Of a DNA stretch of 64,000 nt, positions 1 through 8,396 are shown piece after piece. Below the pieces are notes generated by a model. That model worked only from the letters and a program-made list of their open reading frames with translations. It made no database searches and was not told where the DNA came from. The translations under genes and the position numbers were made by a program. Each line of letters begins with the position of its first letter. The first letter of the stretch is position 1. The stretch covers positions 930,001-994,000 of the forward strand of contig CBDDFS010000002.1 in the NCBI GenBank assembly GCA_965227255.1. The letters run 5' to 3'. The stretch is from CBDDFS01 sp965227255. Lineage in GTDB: Bacteria > Bacteroidota > Bacteroidia > Flavobacteriales_E > Vicingaceae.

Positions 1-1063
1 ATCCCATCAATACATTTTCAAGTCCGATTTCTTCTGCCCATTCGAGCAATCCCTTTGGATAATTGACTCCATTTTTCATGGCCGTCTCGAGATCTTCTTT
101 ACTGGCAATGCTGAGATAAAGAGCATCCACAGCTTCGTTGATCAGCATAAGGATGATGCGGAAGAAAATATCATCTTTCAGATTCTGGTCATTCGAGGGT
201 GCAGGATTCTCAGCTCCTTCTGCATAGTCATAATATCCCCTACCGGTTTTCCTTCCCAGCCTGCCCGATTCCATCATTCGTTTCTGTGTGAATGAAGGTT
301 TATACCTTGGATCGTAAAAGAATTCTTTGAAGACCGTTTCAGTTACTGTGTAATTGACATCATTTCCTATGTAATCCATGAGCTCAAAAGGGCCCATACG
401 AAATCCTTTATCTTTCATCGCCTGATCAATGGTCGGAATATCTGCTATACCTTCTTCATAGATCCGTATTGCTTCACCATAAAATGGTCGGGCCACTCTG
501 TTCACAATAAAACCCGGAGTATCTTTTGCGATGACAGTCTTCTTGCCCCAGGTATCTATCATTGCTTTTGCCGTGGTAAGCACTTCAGGACTGGTGGCAA
601 CACTAGGAATGATCTCTACCAATGGCATCAATGGAGCAGGATTGAAGAAATGTATACCCACCACTCTTTCATCCTTAAAACAAGCAGAACCGATACTGGC
701 AATTGACAATGAGGAGGTATTACTAGCCAGGATGCAATCGGCTGAAACATGTTCTTCCAATTCAGAGAAAACCTTCTTTTTAATTTCAAGGTTTTCTACA
801 ATGGCTTCAATGACCATTGAACAATCTTTTAAGTCAGGTATACCAGACACGAAGATTATATTGCCCTGAATTCTGTTCTTCTCGGCTTCATCGATCTTTC
901 CTTTTTCAATCAGACGATTCAAGACTTTATCAAGATTTTGTTTTGATTTCTCAACAACATCTTCATTCAACTCATAAACCTTTACCGGGTGTCCCTTTGT
1001 AGAAGCTACTTGTGCAATTCCACTTCCCATTGCGCCGGCACCTATAATCCCAACAGTATCCAT
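1..1063 (-). CDS. paaH: 3-hydroxyacyl-CoA dehydrogenase, PaaH-like (3' end cut by window)
   Basis: This gene oxidises a 3-hydroxyacyl-CoA with NAD+, as in the late beta-oxidation-like steps of phenylacetate degradation. About 354 codons are visible from the ATG at 1063, and the C-terminus lies beyond base 1. Reading the minus strand gives an N-terminal Rossmann motif GAGAMGSGIA, then SNTSSLS, HFFNPAPLMPLVE and DTPGFIVNRV, which are the signature blocks of the dehydrogenase family. A second C-terminal helical domain follows RKTGRGYYDY. It starts one base after the stop of the PaaG-like isomerase, so the two are translated as a unit. The family is certain; the phenylacetate role is inferred from the partner gene and could instead be general fatty-acid or aromatic degradation. 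Confidence 0.9.
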   Translation of the reverse strand, partial: MDTVGIIGAGAMGSGIAQVASTKGHPVKVYELNEDVVEKSKQNLDKVLNRLIEKGKIDEAEKNRIQGNIIFVSGIPDLKDCSMVIEAIVENLEIKKKVFSELEEHVSADCILASNTSSLSIASIGSACFKDERVVGIHFFNPAPLMPLVEIIPSVATSPEVLTTAKAMIDTWGKKTVIAKDTPGFIVNRVARPFYGEAIRIYEEGIADIPTIDQAMKDKGFRMGPFELMDYIGNDVNYTVTETVFKEFFYDPRYKPSFTQKRMMESGRLGRKTGRGYYDYAEGAENPAPSNDQNLKDDIFFRIILMLINEAVDALYLSIASKEDLETAMKNGVNYPKGLLEWAEEIGLENVLMG

Positions 1064-1064
1064 C

Positions 1065-1853
1065 TTATTTTCCTTTGAATTCGGGTTTTCTTTTTTCGAG
1101 AAATGCATTTACACCCTCTTCATAATCTTGCGTCGATCCAGCCAATGTCTGAAGTCTTTCTTCAACGTTCAGTTGATCTTCCAATGTATTATTCAAAGAA
1201 GAATTCAAGGCTCTCTTCGTAAGTCCAAGTCCAATGGTCGGCATGTTCGACAATTTCATGGCAGCTTTGAAGGCCTCATTTTCCGATTCATTGTCAGCCG
1301 GATCAATGCTCTTGTAGATCATGTTTATTCTTTCAGCATCTTCTGCAGATACCTTATCTCCGAGCATCATGAATGCAGCTGCTTTCTGGTATCCAACCAG
1401 ACGAGGCAGGGTGAACGTACCGCCGCTGTCTGGGATCAGACCGATCTTACTAAAGGCCTGAATAAAAGAAGACTCCTTTGATGCATAAACAATATCACAC
1501 GCCAGCGCAATGTTCGCTCCTGCACCTGCGGCCACACCATTTACGTAGCATATAATTGGCTTTTCGATCTTTCGAAGTAACAGAATGATTGGATTGTAAT
1601 GCTCTGCGACAATTTTTTTCAATTCAGGACCATCTTCCGATATAGCTTCCTCAAGATCTTGTCCAGCGCAAAAAGCCCTTCCGTTACCCGTCAAATATAT
1701 TGACCTGATCGAGGGATCTTCATCACATTCCTGAAGTGCCTTTTGAAATGAAAGAGCCATCTCGCGATTGAAACTGTTGAGAACATCGGCACGGTTTAAC
1801 CTGATGACGGCCAGGTTATTTTGTTTTTCGAATTGAATGCTTGAATCAGACAT
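1065..1853 (-). CDS. paaG: Enoyl-CoA hydratase/isomerase, PaaG-like
   Basis: This is a 262-residue crotonase-fold protein, the usual length for the family. The oxyanion-hole segments are visible as AFCAGQDL (about 60-67) and NGVAAGAGANIALACD (about 104-119). The active-site stretch is GLIPDSGGT, where the aspartate replaces the hydratase glutamate. That replacement is typical of PaaG, the isomerase that converts 1,2-epoxyphenylacetyl-CoA to oxepin-CoA. It is followed after one base by the 3-hydroxyacyl-CoA dehydrogenase. No TAnnTTTG box was found in the 87-base gap upstream. A PaaG-like isomerase is likely from the Asp motif, but a cis-trans enoyl-CoA isomerase with another substrate cannot be excluded. 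Confidence 0.88.
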   Translation of the reverse strand: MSDSSIQFEKQNNLAVIRLNRADVLNSFNREMALSFQKALQECDEDPSIRSIYLTGNGRAFCAGQDLEEAISEDGPELKKIVAEHYNPIILLLRKIEKPIICYVNGVAAGAGANIALACDIVYASKESSFIQAFSKIGLIPDSGGTFTLPRLVGYQKAAAFMMLGDKVSAEDAERINMIYKSIDPADNESENEAFKAAMKLSNMPTIGLGLTKRALNSSLNNTLEDQLNVEERLQTLAGSTQDYEEGVNAFLEKRKPEFKGK

Positions 1854-1940
1854 GTTCTATGGTTGAAGTTGAAATGCAATGTTAGTAATAATACCATCAA
1901 TTAAGCTTCAGAAAGAAGATTATGTATGACCTCAAAAGAA

Positions 1941-2303
1941 TTAATTAAAGGACAGTTTCTTTTGGATCAAGAAATACAGAGCACCGCCCAGTCCGTAGAA
2001 TAGAATGTCGATTGGATCACTTATATATCTGTCTGAAATTAAAGGAAGAAGATATTCGAAAACTACACTCAGGTATACCCAGGTAAAAAAGATCATTCCA
2101 GGACTCAAATAGAGTTGGGGCATTCCTTTAATTTTCCTCAATGTTACAAGGCTGAGGTAAAGTAAAATCGGAAGACAGATGGTATCGGCAAAATAGGAGC
2201 TGAAATATAAGGGTACAGGAATTGAATTGAATTTAAATATCAAATGAATGGCATAGAAAAACATTAGAATGGAGAATACGATATGTGCACCTCTTCCTTT
2301 CAC
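1941..2303 (-). CDS. Small four-helix membrane protein, unknown function
   Basis: This 120-residue protein is almost entirely hydrophobic, with about four predicted membrane spans (roughly residues 8-25, 35-54, 68-86 and 98-115). The end DPIDILFYGLGGALYFL recalls the last segment of VanZ-like membrane proteins, but I would not assign it to that family. The start is GTG, and GTGA overlaps the stop of the upstream zinc-ribbon gene, so the two are translationally coupled. No catalytic motif is visible. It lies between the Paa-type genes and the divergent small membrane gene at 2646, with no clue to function. Confidence 0.75.
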   Translation of the reverse strand: MKGRGAHIVFSILMFFYAIHLIFKFNSIPVPLYFSSYFADTICLPILLYLSLVTLRKIKGMPQLYLSPGMIFFTWVYLSVVFEYLLPLISDRYISDPIDILFYGLGGALYFLIQKKLSFN

Positions 2304-2596
2304 CCGGGCATGGTTGCAATAATGAACATAAAGAAGGATATGATGGCTGCAAAGACAAACCAGATGCTGTAGAATACTTTGTAAACAATTCTTACAGGAA
2401 GGTATCTCGAATTTTTGATCTTCTCAAAAATCCGTTCAAGATCTTCTTCCGGTTTGTGTTTTTTCTTCTCGTAAGTACTTTTTGCCGATTCTTCTTTTTT
2501 GATCTTTTCAAAGTTGATCAGGTCTCCACAATTGGAACAATAGTCGCTATCTACGCTATAGATATTACATTTCTTACATAATCTTCTTACCGACAT
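2300..2596 (-). CDS. Zinc-ribbon and single-span membrane protein, unknown function
   Basis: This 98-residue protein opens with a zinc-ribbon pattern, C-x2-C at CKKC (residues 8-11) and C-x2-C at CSNC (20-23). A lysine/glutamate-rich linker (about 28-62) follows, then one long hydrophobic segment (about 70-95). The ribbon should lie in the cytoplasm with the helix as a C-terminal anchor. Such small anchors occur widely in Bacteroidota without known function. It overlaps the downstream membrane-protein gene by four bases (GTGA), which argues that the pair acts together. The ATG at 2596 is the only sensible start, because the ribbon begins immediately after it. Confidence 0.78.
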   Translation of the reverse strand: MSVRRLCKKCNIYSVDSDYCSNCGDLINFEKIKKEESAKSTYEKKKHKPEEDLERIFEKIKNSRYLPVRIVYKVFYSIWFVFAAIISFFMFIIATMPG

Positions 2597-2645
2597 ATTT
2601 TAAAAGTCAATTTTCAAAACTATTTCAAAATAATAGATTAGAGGC

Positions 2646-2990
2646 GTGAAAATCATTGGTATCGTTAAATTAATCTATGCCGGACTCTTTGTTCTTTCAT
2701 CATTTGGGAGCATTGAAGATTTAGATAAAACTTTTTGGTCATTCCTTATCGTTGCACTTCCCATTTATTATCTGTTTCAGACAGGTATTTGGGATTTTAA
2801 AGGAGAGAAATACGAAAGAAAAACGCTTTTAATCATAGGTGCATTTGTTACTCTGCTAATGATGATTGCCGGTGCATACTTCAGTTATGTAATCATGCAT
2901 TGGATCGTATGGCCGATTATGCTTTTCACCTTGCCGTTGATCATTATTTCTACTCTTGATGCCATTAAGATGATCAACCTGGAGAGATAA
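2646..2990 (+). CDS. Small membrane protein, unknown function
   Basis: This 114-residue protein has about four hydrophobic spans (roughly 5-22, 30-47, 60-80 and 86-106) and a short charged loop WDFKGEKYERK between spans 2 and 3. It starts with GTG at 2646, 49 bases from the divergently transcribed zinc-ribbon gene, so the two may share a regulatory region. The start is set by the first span, because the next Met is well inside the protein. I recognise no family. No terminator is visible in the 128 bases that follow. Confidence 0.7.
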   Translation: MKIIGIVKLIYAGLFVLSSFGSIEDLDKTFWSFLIVALPIYYLFQTGIWDFKGEKYERKTLLIIGAFVTLLMMIAGAYFSYVIMHWIVWPIMLFTLPLIIISTLDAIKMINLER

Positions 2991-3092
2991 ATCACATCAT
3001 CTCTGAACCTTCCTGTTCATTTGATGTTTTAACTCTGACTTAGCGGTAAACTGACCTCTTCGCAGGGTCTGAAAAAAACAAATAAAAAGGTT

Positions 3093-3100
3093 TATTTTTG
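3093..3100 (+). promoter_or_regulatory. -7 promoter box of paaE
   Basis: TATTTTTG matches the Bacteroidota -7 consensus TAnnTTTG and lies 18 bases before the paaE ATG, predicting a leader of about a dozen bases. A TCTG at 3068-3071 is a poor -33 candidate, so only the -7 element is claimed. Confidence 0.5.
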
Positions 3101-3118
3101 CCGCCAATTTTATTTCAA

Positions 3119-4180
3119 ATGACAGATTTTCACGCGCTGAGGATAAAGGATGTAAAAAGGGAAACTGAGGATACAGTATCCATTGCTATGGATATTCCCG
3201 ATCAATTGAAAAAGCTTTTCGCATATAAGGCCGGACAATATTTGACCTTTAAAAAACGAATCAACGGAGAAGAAGTAAGAAGGTCCTACTCACTTTGCTC
3301 CAGTCCGGTTTCTGATGAGGAATGGAGAATAGCCGTGAAAAAAGTTGAAAACGGAAAATTCTCGAGCTTCGCCAATGACTACCTTGCTGAAGGAGATATT
3401 CTAGAAGTGATGCCTCCACTGGGAAATTTCTACACTGAGGTAAAAGAAGGACAAAAAAAGAATTACACAGCCTTTGCTGCAGGTAGTGGAATCACACCTG
3501 TGATCTCAATTATTAAAACCGTATTGAATGTAGAAAACGAAAGTGTTTTCACTCTTTATTACGGAAATAGAAATGCCAATTCAATCATCTTTAAAGAAGA
3601 ACTCGACGCTCTGAAATCTCAATTCGGAGATCGTTTCAATCTTCTATATGTATTGAGTCAGGATCAATCTATGGGTTCGTTTTTTGGAAGGATCAATGCC
3701 GAAAGATGTGATGAATTCCAGGGGAGTGAACCGGCTTTTTACAATGCAGACGAATATTTTCTTTGCGGACCGGAAGAGATGATATTCAGTGTTAAGGATA
3801 AACTTTCAGAAAACGGGGTTGATCAGGCTAAGATCCATTTTGAACTATTTACAACTCCGGTTGCTGCCGAAGATGAAAATGAGATTACCGAAGAGGTAGA
3901 TAGTGAAGTGACTGTTATCATGGATGGTGAAGACTTCACTTATAATCTCAACACCTCTGGTGATTCTATTCTTGATGCTGCGATGGATGCCGGTGCCGAT
4001 GTTCCATTCTCTTGTAAAGGTGCGGTATGCTGTACTTGCAGGGCCAAAGTAATGGAAGGTAGTGTGAAAATGTCAATGAACTATGCACTGACCGATGATG
4101 AAGTTGAAGAAGGTTATGTTCTTACCTGTCAGGCTCACCCGACTTCTGAAAAAGTTGTGATAGACTACGACGCCGACTGA
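3119..4180 (+). CDS. paaE: Phenylacetyl-CoA epoxidase reductase-like flavoprotein, PaaE-like
   Basis: This 353-residue oxidoreductase passes electrons from NAD(P)H through FAD to a plant-type 2Fe-2S centre. PaaE feeds the PaaABC(D) epoxidase in this way. The FAD-binding motif RRSYSLCSSP (about 55-64) and the nucleotide-binding motif AGSGITPVISI are visible, followed by YFLCGPEEM and a C-terminal ferredoxin domain with CKGAVCCTC plus a later Cys near CQA. Order and length match PaaE. The start is placed at the ATG at 3119 rather than an in-frame TTG at 3098, because 3098 lies inside the promoter box. The epoxidase subunits are not in the window. Related hydroxylase reductases share this layout, so the partner is inferred. 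Confidence 0.85.
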   Translation: MTDFHALRIKDVKRETEDTVSIAMDIPDQLKKLFAYKAGQYLTFKKRINGEEVRRSYSLCSSPVSDEEWRIAVKKVENGKFSSFANDYLAEGDILEVMPPLGNFYTEVKEGQKKNYTAFAAGSGITPVISIIKTVLNVENESVFTLYYGNRNANSIIFKEELDALKSQFGDRFNLLYVLSQDQSMGSFFGRINAERCDEFQGSEPAFYNADEYFLCGPEEMIFSVKDKLSENGVDQAKIHFELFTTPVAAEDENEITEEVDSEVTVIMDGEDFTYNLNTSGDSILDAAMDAGADVPFSCKGAVCCTCRAKVMEGSVKMSMNYALTDDEVEEGYVLTCQAHPTSEKVVIDYDAD

Positions 4181-5881
4181 TCAATCATCTTTTACACAGC
4201 GAATAGAAAAGCTGTGATTTTTATCGGTCGGAAAATGATCGATATTGTTACTCTTAAAGGGGAAATACCTGTTCCATGCTGTGATTTCGTCCTTGCTTGT
4301 TGAACTCCAGAAGTAAGCATATTCTCTCTTATTAAGGTACTTGCCATTGGTATATCTGGCTCCTCCCATGCCAACATCAAATCCACTGTTTCCATTTAGT
4401 TGAAGTTCTATACCACTATAACCACTTGAGTCGATCAGATACTGCCATTCTTTATCGCTGGGTATGTGCCATCCTTCAGGGCAAATTCCCTGAACTTTCT
4501 CTTTACTCTTTCCGGCCATAGCTGTATTCCAGGAGTAAAGCGCACCGAATTTTTCGCAATTGTCAGGATAACCTTCATAACAATACCATTCAATATCTTC
4601 ACCTTGATAATCAAGATTTTCAGTCATCCAACAAAGTCCGGCCAGTCGGGTGCTCTTGTATTTTTTACCATCTCTGAAATCCGTGAATTCATCCGGACAG
4701 TATGAAGCAAATTGCACCGTCACTTCGTCGGCCGTGCTGCCGCATTTTGTGCTGACCGTCCATTGCAAAACATAGGTCTCTCCGGGTTGTCCGTAAAAAG
4801 TAGTTGTTGGACTCTCCTTATTGAAGAATTTGCCTTTATCTCCTTCCAGAATTCTCCATTTCCCGGTTCCATGTTTTGGAACTTCTGCATTTAACCTGCA
4901 TTTTTCAACTTCTACTTGATCATCACCTGCATTAGCTTGTGACGGTCGCGGACTGCATGGAGGTTTGATGCTGATAATAACATCGTCGAAAGTGAGTCCA
5001 CATTCGTTTCGAATTACCCATCGTATCAAATAGGATTCACCTGCTTTACCCGTGAAGTGCGATTTTGGATCCTCATGATTTCCCAGAATTCCACCATTAC
5101 CACTTATGATGGTCCAGCTGCCTTTTCCAACCCTCGGGTAATTTGCATTCAACTTTGTCTCTTCAACATTAAACTGATCGTTACCGGCGAAAGACTGGCT
5201 AGGTTTTGGATCACATGGGGGTCTGAAGCGCACACCCATTTCATCAAATAATGTATCACATTGTGTAGCAATCGTCCAGCGAAGGTGATATGTTGTTTCC
5301 TGAATCCCAATGAAAGCCGTGTTTGGCCGCAGTGAATCTATGATCTTGCCACCTTCCCCTTTGATGATCTGCCAGAATCCAATTCCGTGACTCGGCCTGT
5401 TTCCTTGTAGTAATACCGTATCTACGCCAACCAAGTCTTTACCGGCATAAGGCCGTGTGGGTTTTTGTCGACAGTCAATCGGAAGATAAGCAGCGCTTTT
5501 TGAATCCTCTACATCAACGGGCAATTCATGATTTTTTTCCAATTGATCCGAGTCTTCTTTCTCTGGTATTTCATCTTTTACCATAGAAAAAGAGAGCCAT
5601 TCGTCCCCAACCTTGTAGTCGAGTTTACCCGTTTTCTGATCATACTTTACCTCTTCTTTTCTGTTGTTCTCACAAAAGATCCTCCATTTATCTCCCTGGT
5701 AGAGATTGAGACAGCCTGTACTTGTATTAAAGATCATTGTTCCTTCAGCCACACCAGACATGGCGTCACGTTCTGTGGTAGTCATGGTCTCAATACATGG
5801 ACTGGATTTCACTTCCTGAGCCACAGATTCTGACTGAGGCAACATGAGGATGAAACCAGAAAGGAGAATATATTTCCACAT
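4181..5881 (-). CDS. Exported FISUMP-domain protein with three PKD-like repeats
   Basis: This exported protein of about 566 residues has a signal peptide (MWKYILLSGFILML onward). Near the N-terminus is a segment (about 38-73) of the TERDAM...GTMIFNTSTGCLNLYQGDKW type, common in surface and tail-fibre-like proteins of Bacteroidota. Three similar blocks of about 86 residues follow (about 137-223, 224-309 and 310-395), each starting CxPKP/RPS-AG-D and containing G-x-W-x-I-x-GxGG. The C-terminal 170 residues form a FISUMP domain (MTENLDYQG, GICPEGWHIPSDKEW, FWSSTS, SIRCVKD). The ATG at 5881 fits the signal peptide better than an upstream GTG at 5890. Its stop abuts the paaE stop. Function unknown; a surface or cell-envelope role is inferred. 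Confidence 0.85.
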   Translation of the reverse strand: MWKYILLSGFILMLPQSESVAQEVKSSPCIETMTTTERDAMSGVAEGTMIFNTSTGCLNLYQGDKWRIFCENNRKEEVKYDQKTGKLDYKVGDEWLSFSMVKDEIPEKEDSDQLEKNHELPVDVEDSKSAAYLPIDCRQKPTRPYAGKDLVGVDTVLLQGNRPSHGIGFWQIIKGEGGKIIDSLRPNTAFIGIQETTYHLRWTIATQCDTLFDEMGVRFRPPCDPKPSQSFAGNDQFNVEETKLNANYPRVGKGSWTIISGNGGILGNHEDPKSHFTGKAGESYLIRWVIRNECGLTFDDVIISIKPPCSPRPSQANAGDDQVEVEKCRLNAEVPKHGTGKWRILEGDKGKFFNKESPTTTFYGQPGETYVLQWTVSTKCGSTADEVTVQFASYCPDEFTDFRDGKKYKSTRLAGLCWMTENLDYQGEDIEWYCYEGYPDNCEKFGALYSWNTAMAGKSKEKVQGICPEGWHIPSDKEWQYLIDSSGYSGIELQLNGNSGFDVGMGGARYTNGKYLNKREYAYFWSSTSKDEITAWNRYFPFKSNNIDHFPTDKNHSFSIRCVKDD

Positions 5882-5989
5882 TGAAGACACCGATTCAAGG
5901 CTAATTTAAATCAATTCGGGTCTTTTATATAGGCTCTCTGAAGTACTTTCCAACAACAGATTATTTATTTTTACCTCAAATTCTGCCCC

Positions 5990-6661
5990 TTGTCCAAACT
6001 AATTATCATTCCCACGCCAATTGGCAATCTTGAAGACATCTCTGAAAGGGTGCTGAACAGTGTAAAAGAAGTCGACGTTCTGTTGGCAGAGGATACAAGG
6101 CATACGGGAAATTTGCTCAAAATGCTGGGCATTCAGAAAAGAATGAAATCCTATCATAAGTTCAATGAACACAAATTGCTTGAAGGTTTCGTCGAATTGA
6201 TTGAAATAAATGAACTTGTTGGATTAGTATCTGATGCGGGAACTCCGGGTATTTCCGATCCCGGATTTCTTATTGTGAGGGAATGCATCAAGAGGAATAT
6301 AGAAGTGGAATGCTTGCCAGGTCCAACAGCATTTGTCCCGGCCCTTGTGATAAGTGGTTTGCCAACAGAGAAATTCGTTTTTGAAGGTTTTCTTCCACAG
6401 AAAAAAGGAAGGAAGACCAGGATTGAAAAATTATCGGAGGAAGACAGGACCATGATCTTCTATGAGTCTCCATATCGCATTGGCAAAACTCTTAAAGAGC
6501 TTAGCAGTGCATTTGGACCAGACCGCCTGGCAAGTGTCAGCCGTGAGATCTCCAAAAAATTTGAAGAGACAATCAGGGGTGATCTGGCAACATTGTCAGA
6601 GACTTTTTCAGATAAAAATAATAAGGGTGAGTTTGTCATAATCGTAGCGGGAAAAAATTAG
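5990..6661 (+). CDS. rsmI: 16S rRNA (cytidine-1402-2'-O)-methyltransferase RsmI
   Basis: This enzyme methylates the 2'-OH of C1402 in the ribosomal decoding centre using SAM. The protein has 223 residues with the classic start IIPTPIGNLEDIS, then LLAEDTRHTGNLL, VSDAGTPGISDPG and CLPGPTAFVPAL, all tetrapyrrole-methylase-fold signatures. It begins with TTG at 5990. No in-frame ATG lies upstream, and the next one would delete the SAM-binding start. It is slightly short at the C-terminus compared with Escherichia coli RsmI, as is normal for Bacteroidota. recJ starts six bases after its stop, so the two are probably one operon. Confidence 0.95.
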   Translation: MSKLIIIPTPIGNLEDISERVLNSVKEVDVLLAEDTRHTGNLLKMLGIQKRMKSYHKFNEHKLLEGFVELIEINELVGLVSDAGTPGISDPGFLIVRECIKRNIEVECLPGPTAFVPALVISGLPTEKFVFEGFLPQKKGRKTRIEKLSEEDRTMIFYESPYRIGKTLKELSSAFGPDRLASVSREISKKFEETIRGDLATLSETFSDKNNKGEFVIIVAGKN

Positions 6662-6667
6662 AAGCGT

Positions 6668-8395
6668 TTGCAAAGCATAACAGAAAATAAATGGATAATT
6701 GCCGAATCTCCTGAAATTGAAAAGATTGAGGAATTATCGAAGGAGATCAATCTTCATCCTATTCTCACCAAACTTCTTTTGAATAGAGGAGTAAACACTT
6801 TTGAAGAGGCCAGAGTATTCTTTAGGCCGTCTTTGGAAATGCTCCACGATCCATTTTCAATGATGGATATGAGAAAGGCAGTTGATCGAATTAAGAAGTC
6901 AATGGATAATGATGAGAAGATTATGCTACTCGGTGACTACGATGTGGATGGCACCACTGCGACTTCCCTCTCCTATAATTTTCTCAGCAGTATTCATGAT
7001 GATCTGGAATACTACATTCCGGACCGATACAAAGAGGGTTATGGCATATCTGTTCAATCCATAGAATATGCTGCAGAGAATGATGTGAAACTTATAATAA
7101 GTCTCGACTGTGGAATAAAGGCAGTTGAAAAAGTGGCCATGGCCGGCCAACACGACATCGATTTTATCATTTGTGATCATCATACTCCCGGTGAGAAATT
7201 ACCCGAAGCTGTGGCCATTCTTGATCCCAAAAGATCAGATTGTCAATACCCGTATGATTCTTTGTCCGGGGCAGGTGTTGCCTTCAAATTGATGCAGGCT
7301 TTGAGCATGGATTTGAATATTGAAGACAACAGGGAGTTGAATAACCTGGACTTGTTGGCTACAAGCAATGCGGCAGATATTGTTCCGATTACCGGAGAAA
7401 ACAGGATTCTGACAAAATTTGGCCTAGAAAAAATCAATTCAGATCCAAGTCCGGGTTTGAAAGCCATGATGGAAATAAGTGGAAAAACCAAGGACTATAA
7501 AATATCTGATGTCGTCTTTAAAATTGCTCCTAGAATAAACTCTGCGGGAAGGATGGCGAGCGGAAAGAAGGCCGTTGAGATACTGATCAGCAAGGATTAT
7601 AATGAGGCTATTAATACGGTCAAAGAGGTTGATCTGCTGAACAATGAAAGAAAAGAAACTGACCGAATGATCACTCAGGATGCTTTGGAAAGCATTCGGG
7701 AAGATGAAGGATTTTCTGAAAGAAAAACAACGGTTCTGTTTAATGAAGAATGGCATAAAGGAGTGATTGGAATTGTGGCATCGAGATTAATTGAAAGGTA
7801 TTACCGTCCCACGATCATTTTTACCGGTGCTGATGGAATTCTGAGTGGTTCTGCCAGGTCGGTAAAAAGGTTTGATCTCTACTCTGCTCTTGAGGAGTGC
7901 GCAGATCTGCTAATTCAATATGGTGGTCACAAGTATGCAGCCGGAATGACAATGAAACAAGAGAATTTCGAAAAGTTTCGTGACAAGTTTGAAAAAGTCG
8001 TTTCTGAACGTATTGAAGAACAACACTTGCAGCCTCAGATTGAAATTGATTCCGAGATTGCCCTCAAGGAGGTTGATTCAAGATTCTATACTCATCTCAG
8101 ACTCTTTGCTCCATTTGGACCTGGGAACATGAATCCAGTCTTTTTATCAAGACAACTCGTTGTGCATGAATTGCGATCGCTTGAGGATAGAAATGGGAGT
8201 CATCACCTTAAATTAAAGGTATTTGACCCCGGACAAGAGAATATAAAATTTGATGTCATTGCTTTTGGAATGGGCAAGAGGGTCGATGAGTTGGACTTGG
8301 GTGTTATGATTGACCTGGTATATAACATCGAAGAGAACCACTGGAATGGACGAACCAGTCTTCAGCTTGTTGCTAAAGATTTCCGAATGTGTTAG
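6668..8395 (+). CDS. recJ: Single-stranded-DNA 5'-3' exonuclease RecJ
   Basis: RecJ degrades single-stranded DNA 5' to 3' in recombination and mismatch repair, using metal ions held by DHH-family motifs. The 575-residue protein shows motif I GDYDVDGTT (about 89-97), the DHH motif ICDHHTPG (D170-H171-H172), NSAGRM in the middle and the DHHA1 motif GGHKYAAGM (about 418-426), followed by the C-terminal OB-like domain. It starts with TTG six bases after rsmI; the first internal Met is about 60 codons in and would remove conserved sequence. It ends one base from the stop of the convergent recQ gene with no terminator visible between them. Confidence 0.96.
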   Translation: MQSITENKWIIAESPEIEKIEELSKEINLHPILTKLLLNRGVNTFEEARVFFRPSLEMLHDPFSMMDMRKAVDRIKKSMDNDEKIMLLGDYDVDGTTATSLSYNFLSSIHDDLEYYIPDRYKEGYGISVQSIEYAAENDVKLIISLDCGIKAVEKVAMAGQHDIDFIICDHHTPGEKLPEAVAILDPKRSDCQYPYDSLSGAGVAFKLMQALSMDLNIEDNRELNNLDLLATSNAADIVPITGENRILTKFGLEKINSDPSPGLKAMMEISGKTKDYKISDVVFKIAPRINSAGRMASGKKAVEILISKDYNEAINTVKEVDLLNNERKETDRMITQDALESIREDEGFSERKTTVLFNEEWHKGVIGIVASRLIERYYRPTIIFTGADGILSGSARSVKRFDLYSALEECADLLIQYGGHKYAAGMTMKQENFEKFRDKFEKVVSERIEEQHLQPQIEIDSEIALKEVDSRFYTHLRLFAPFGPGNMNPVFLSRQLVVHELRSLEDRNGSHHLKLKVFDPGQENIKFDVIAFGMGKRVDELDLGVMIDLVYNIEENHWNGRTSLQLVAKDFRMC

Positions 8396-8396
8396 C

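Noticed and set aside
5057..5833. Plus-strand open frames opposite the FISUMP gene
   Set aside because: They are antisense to a protein with clear domains and have no recognisable sequence.
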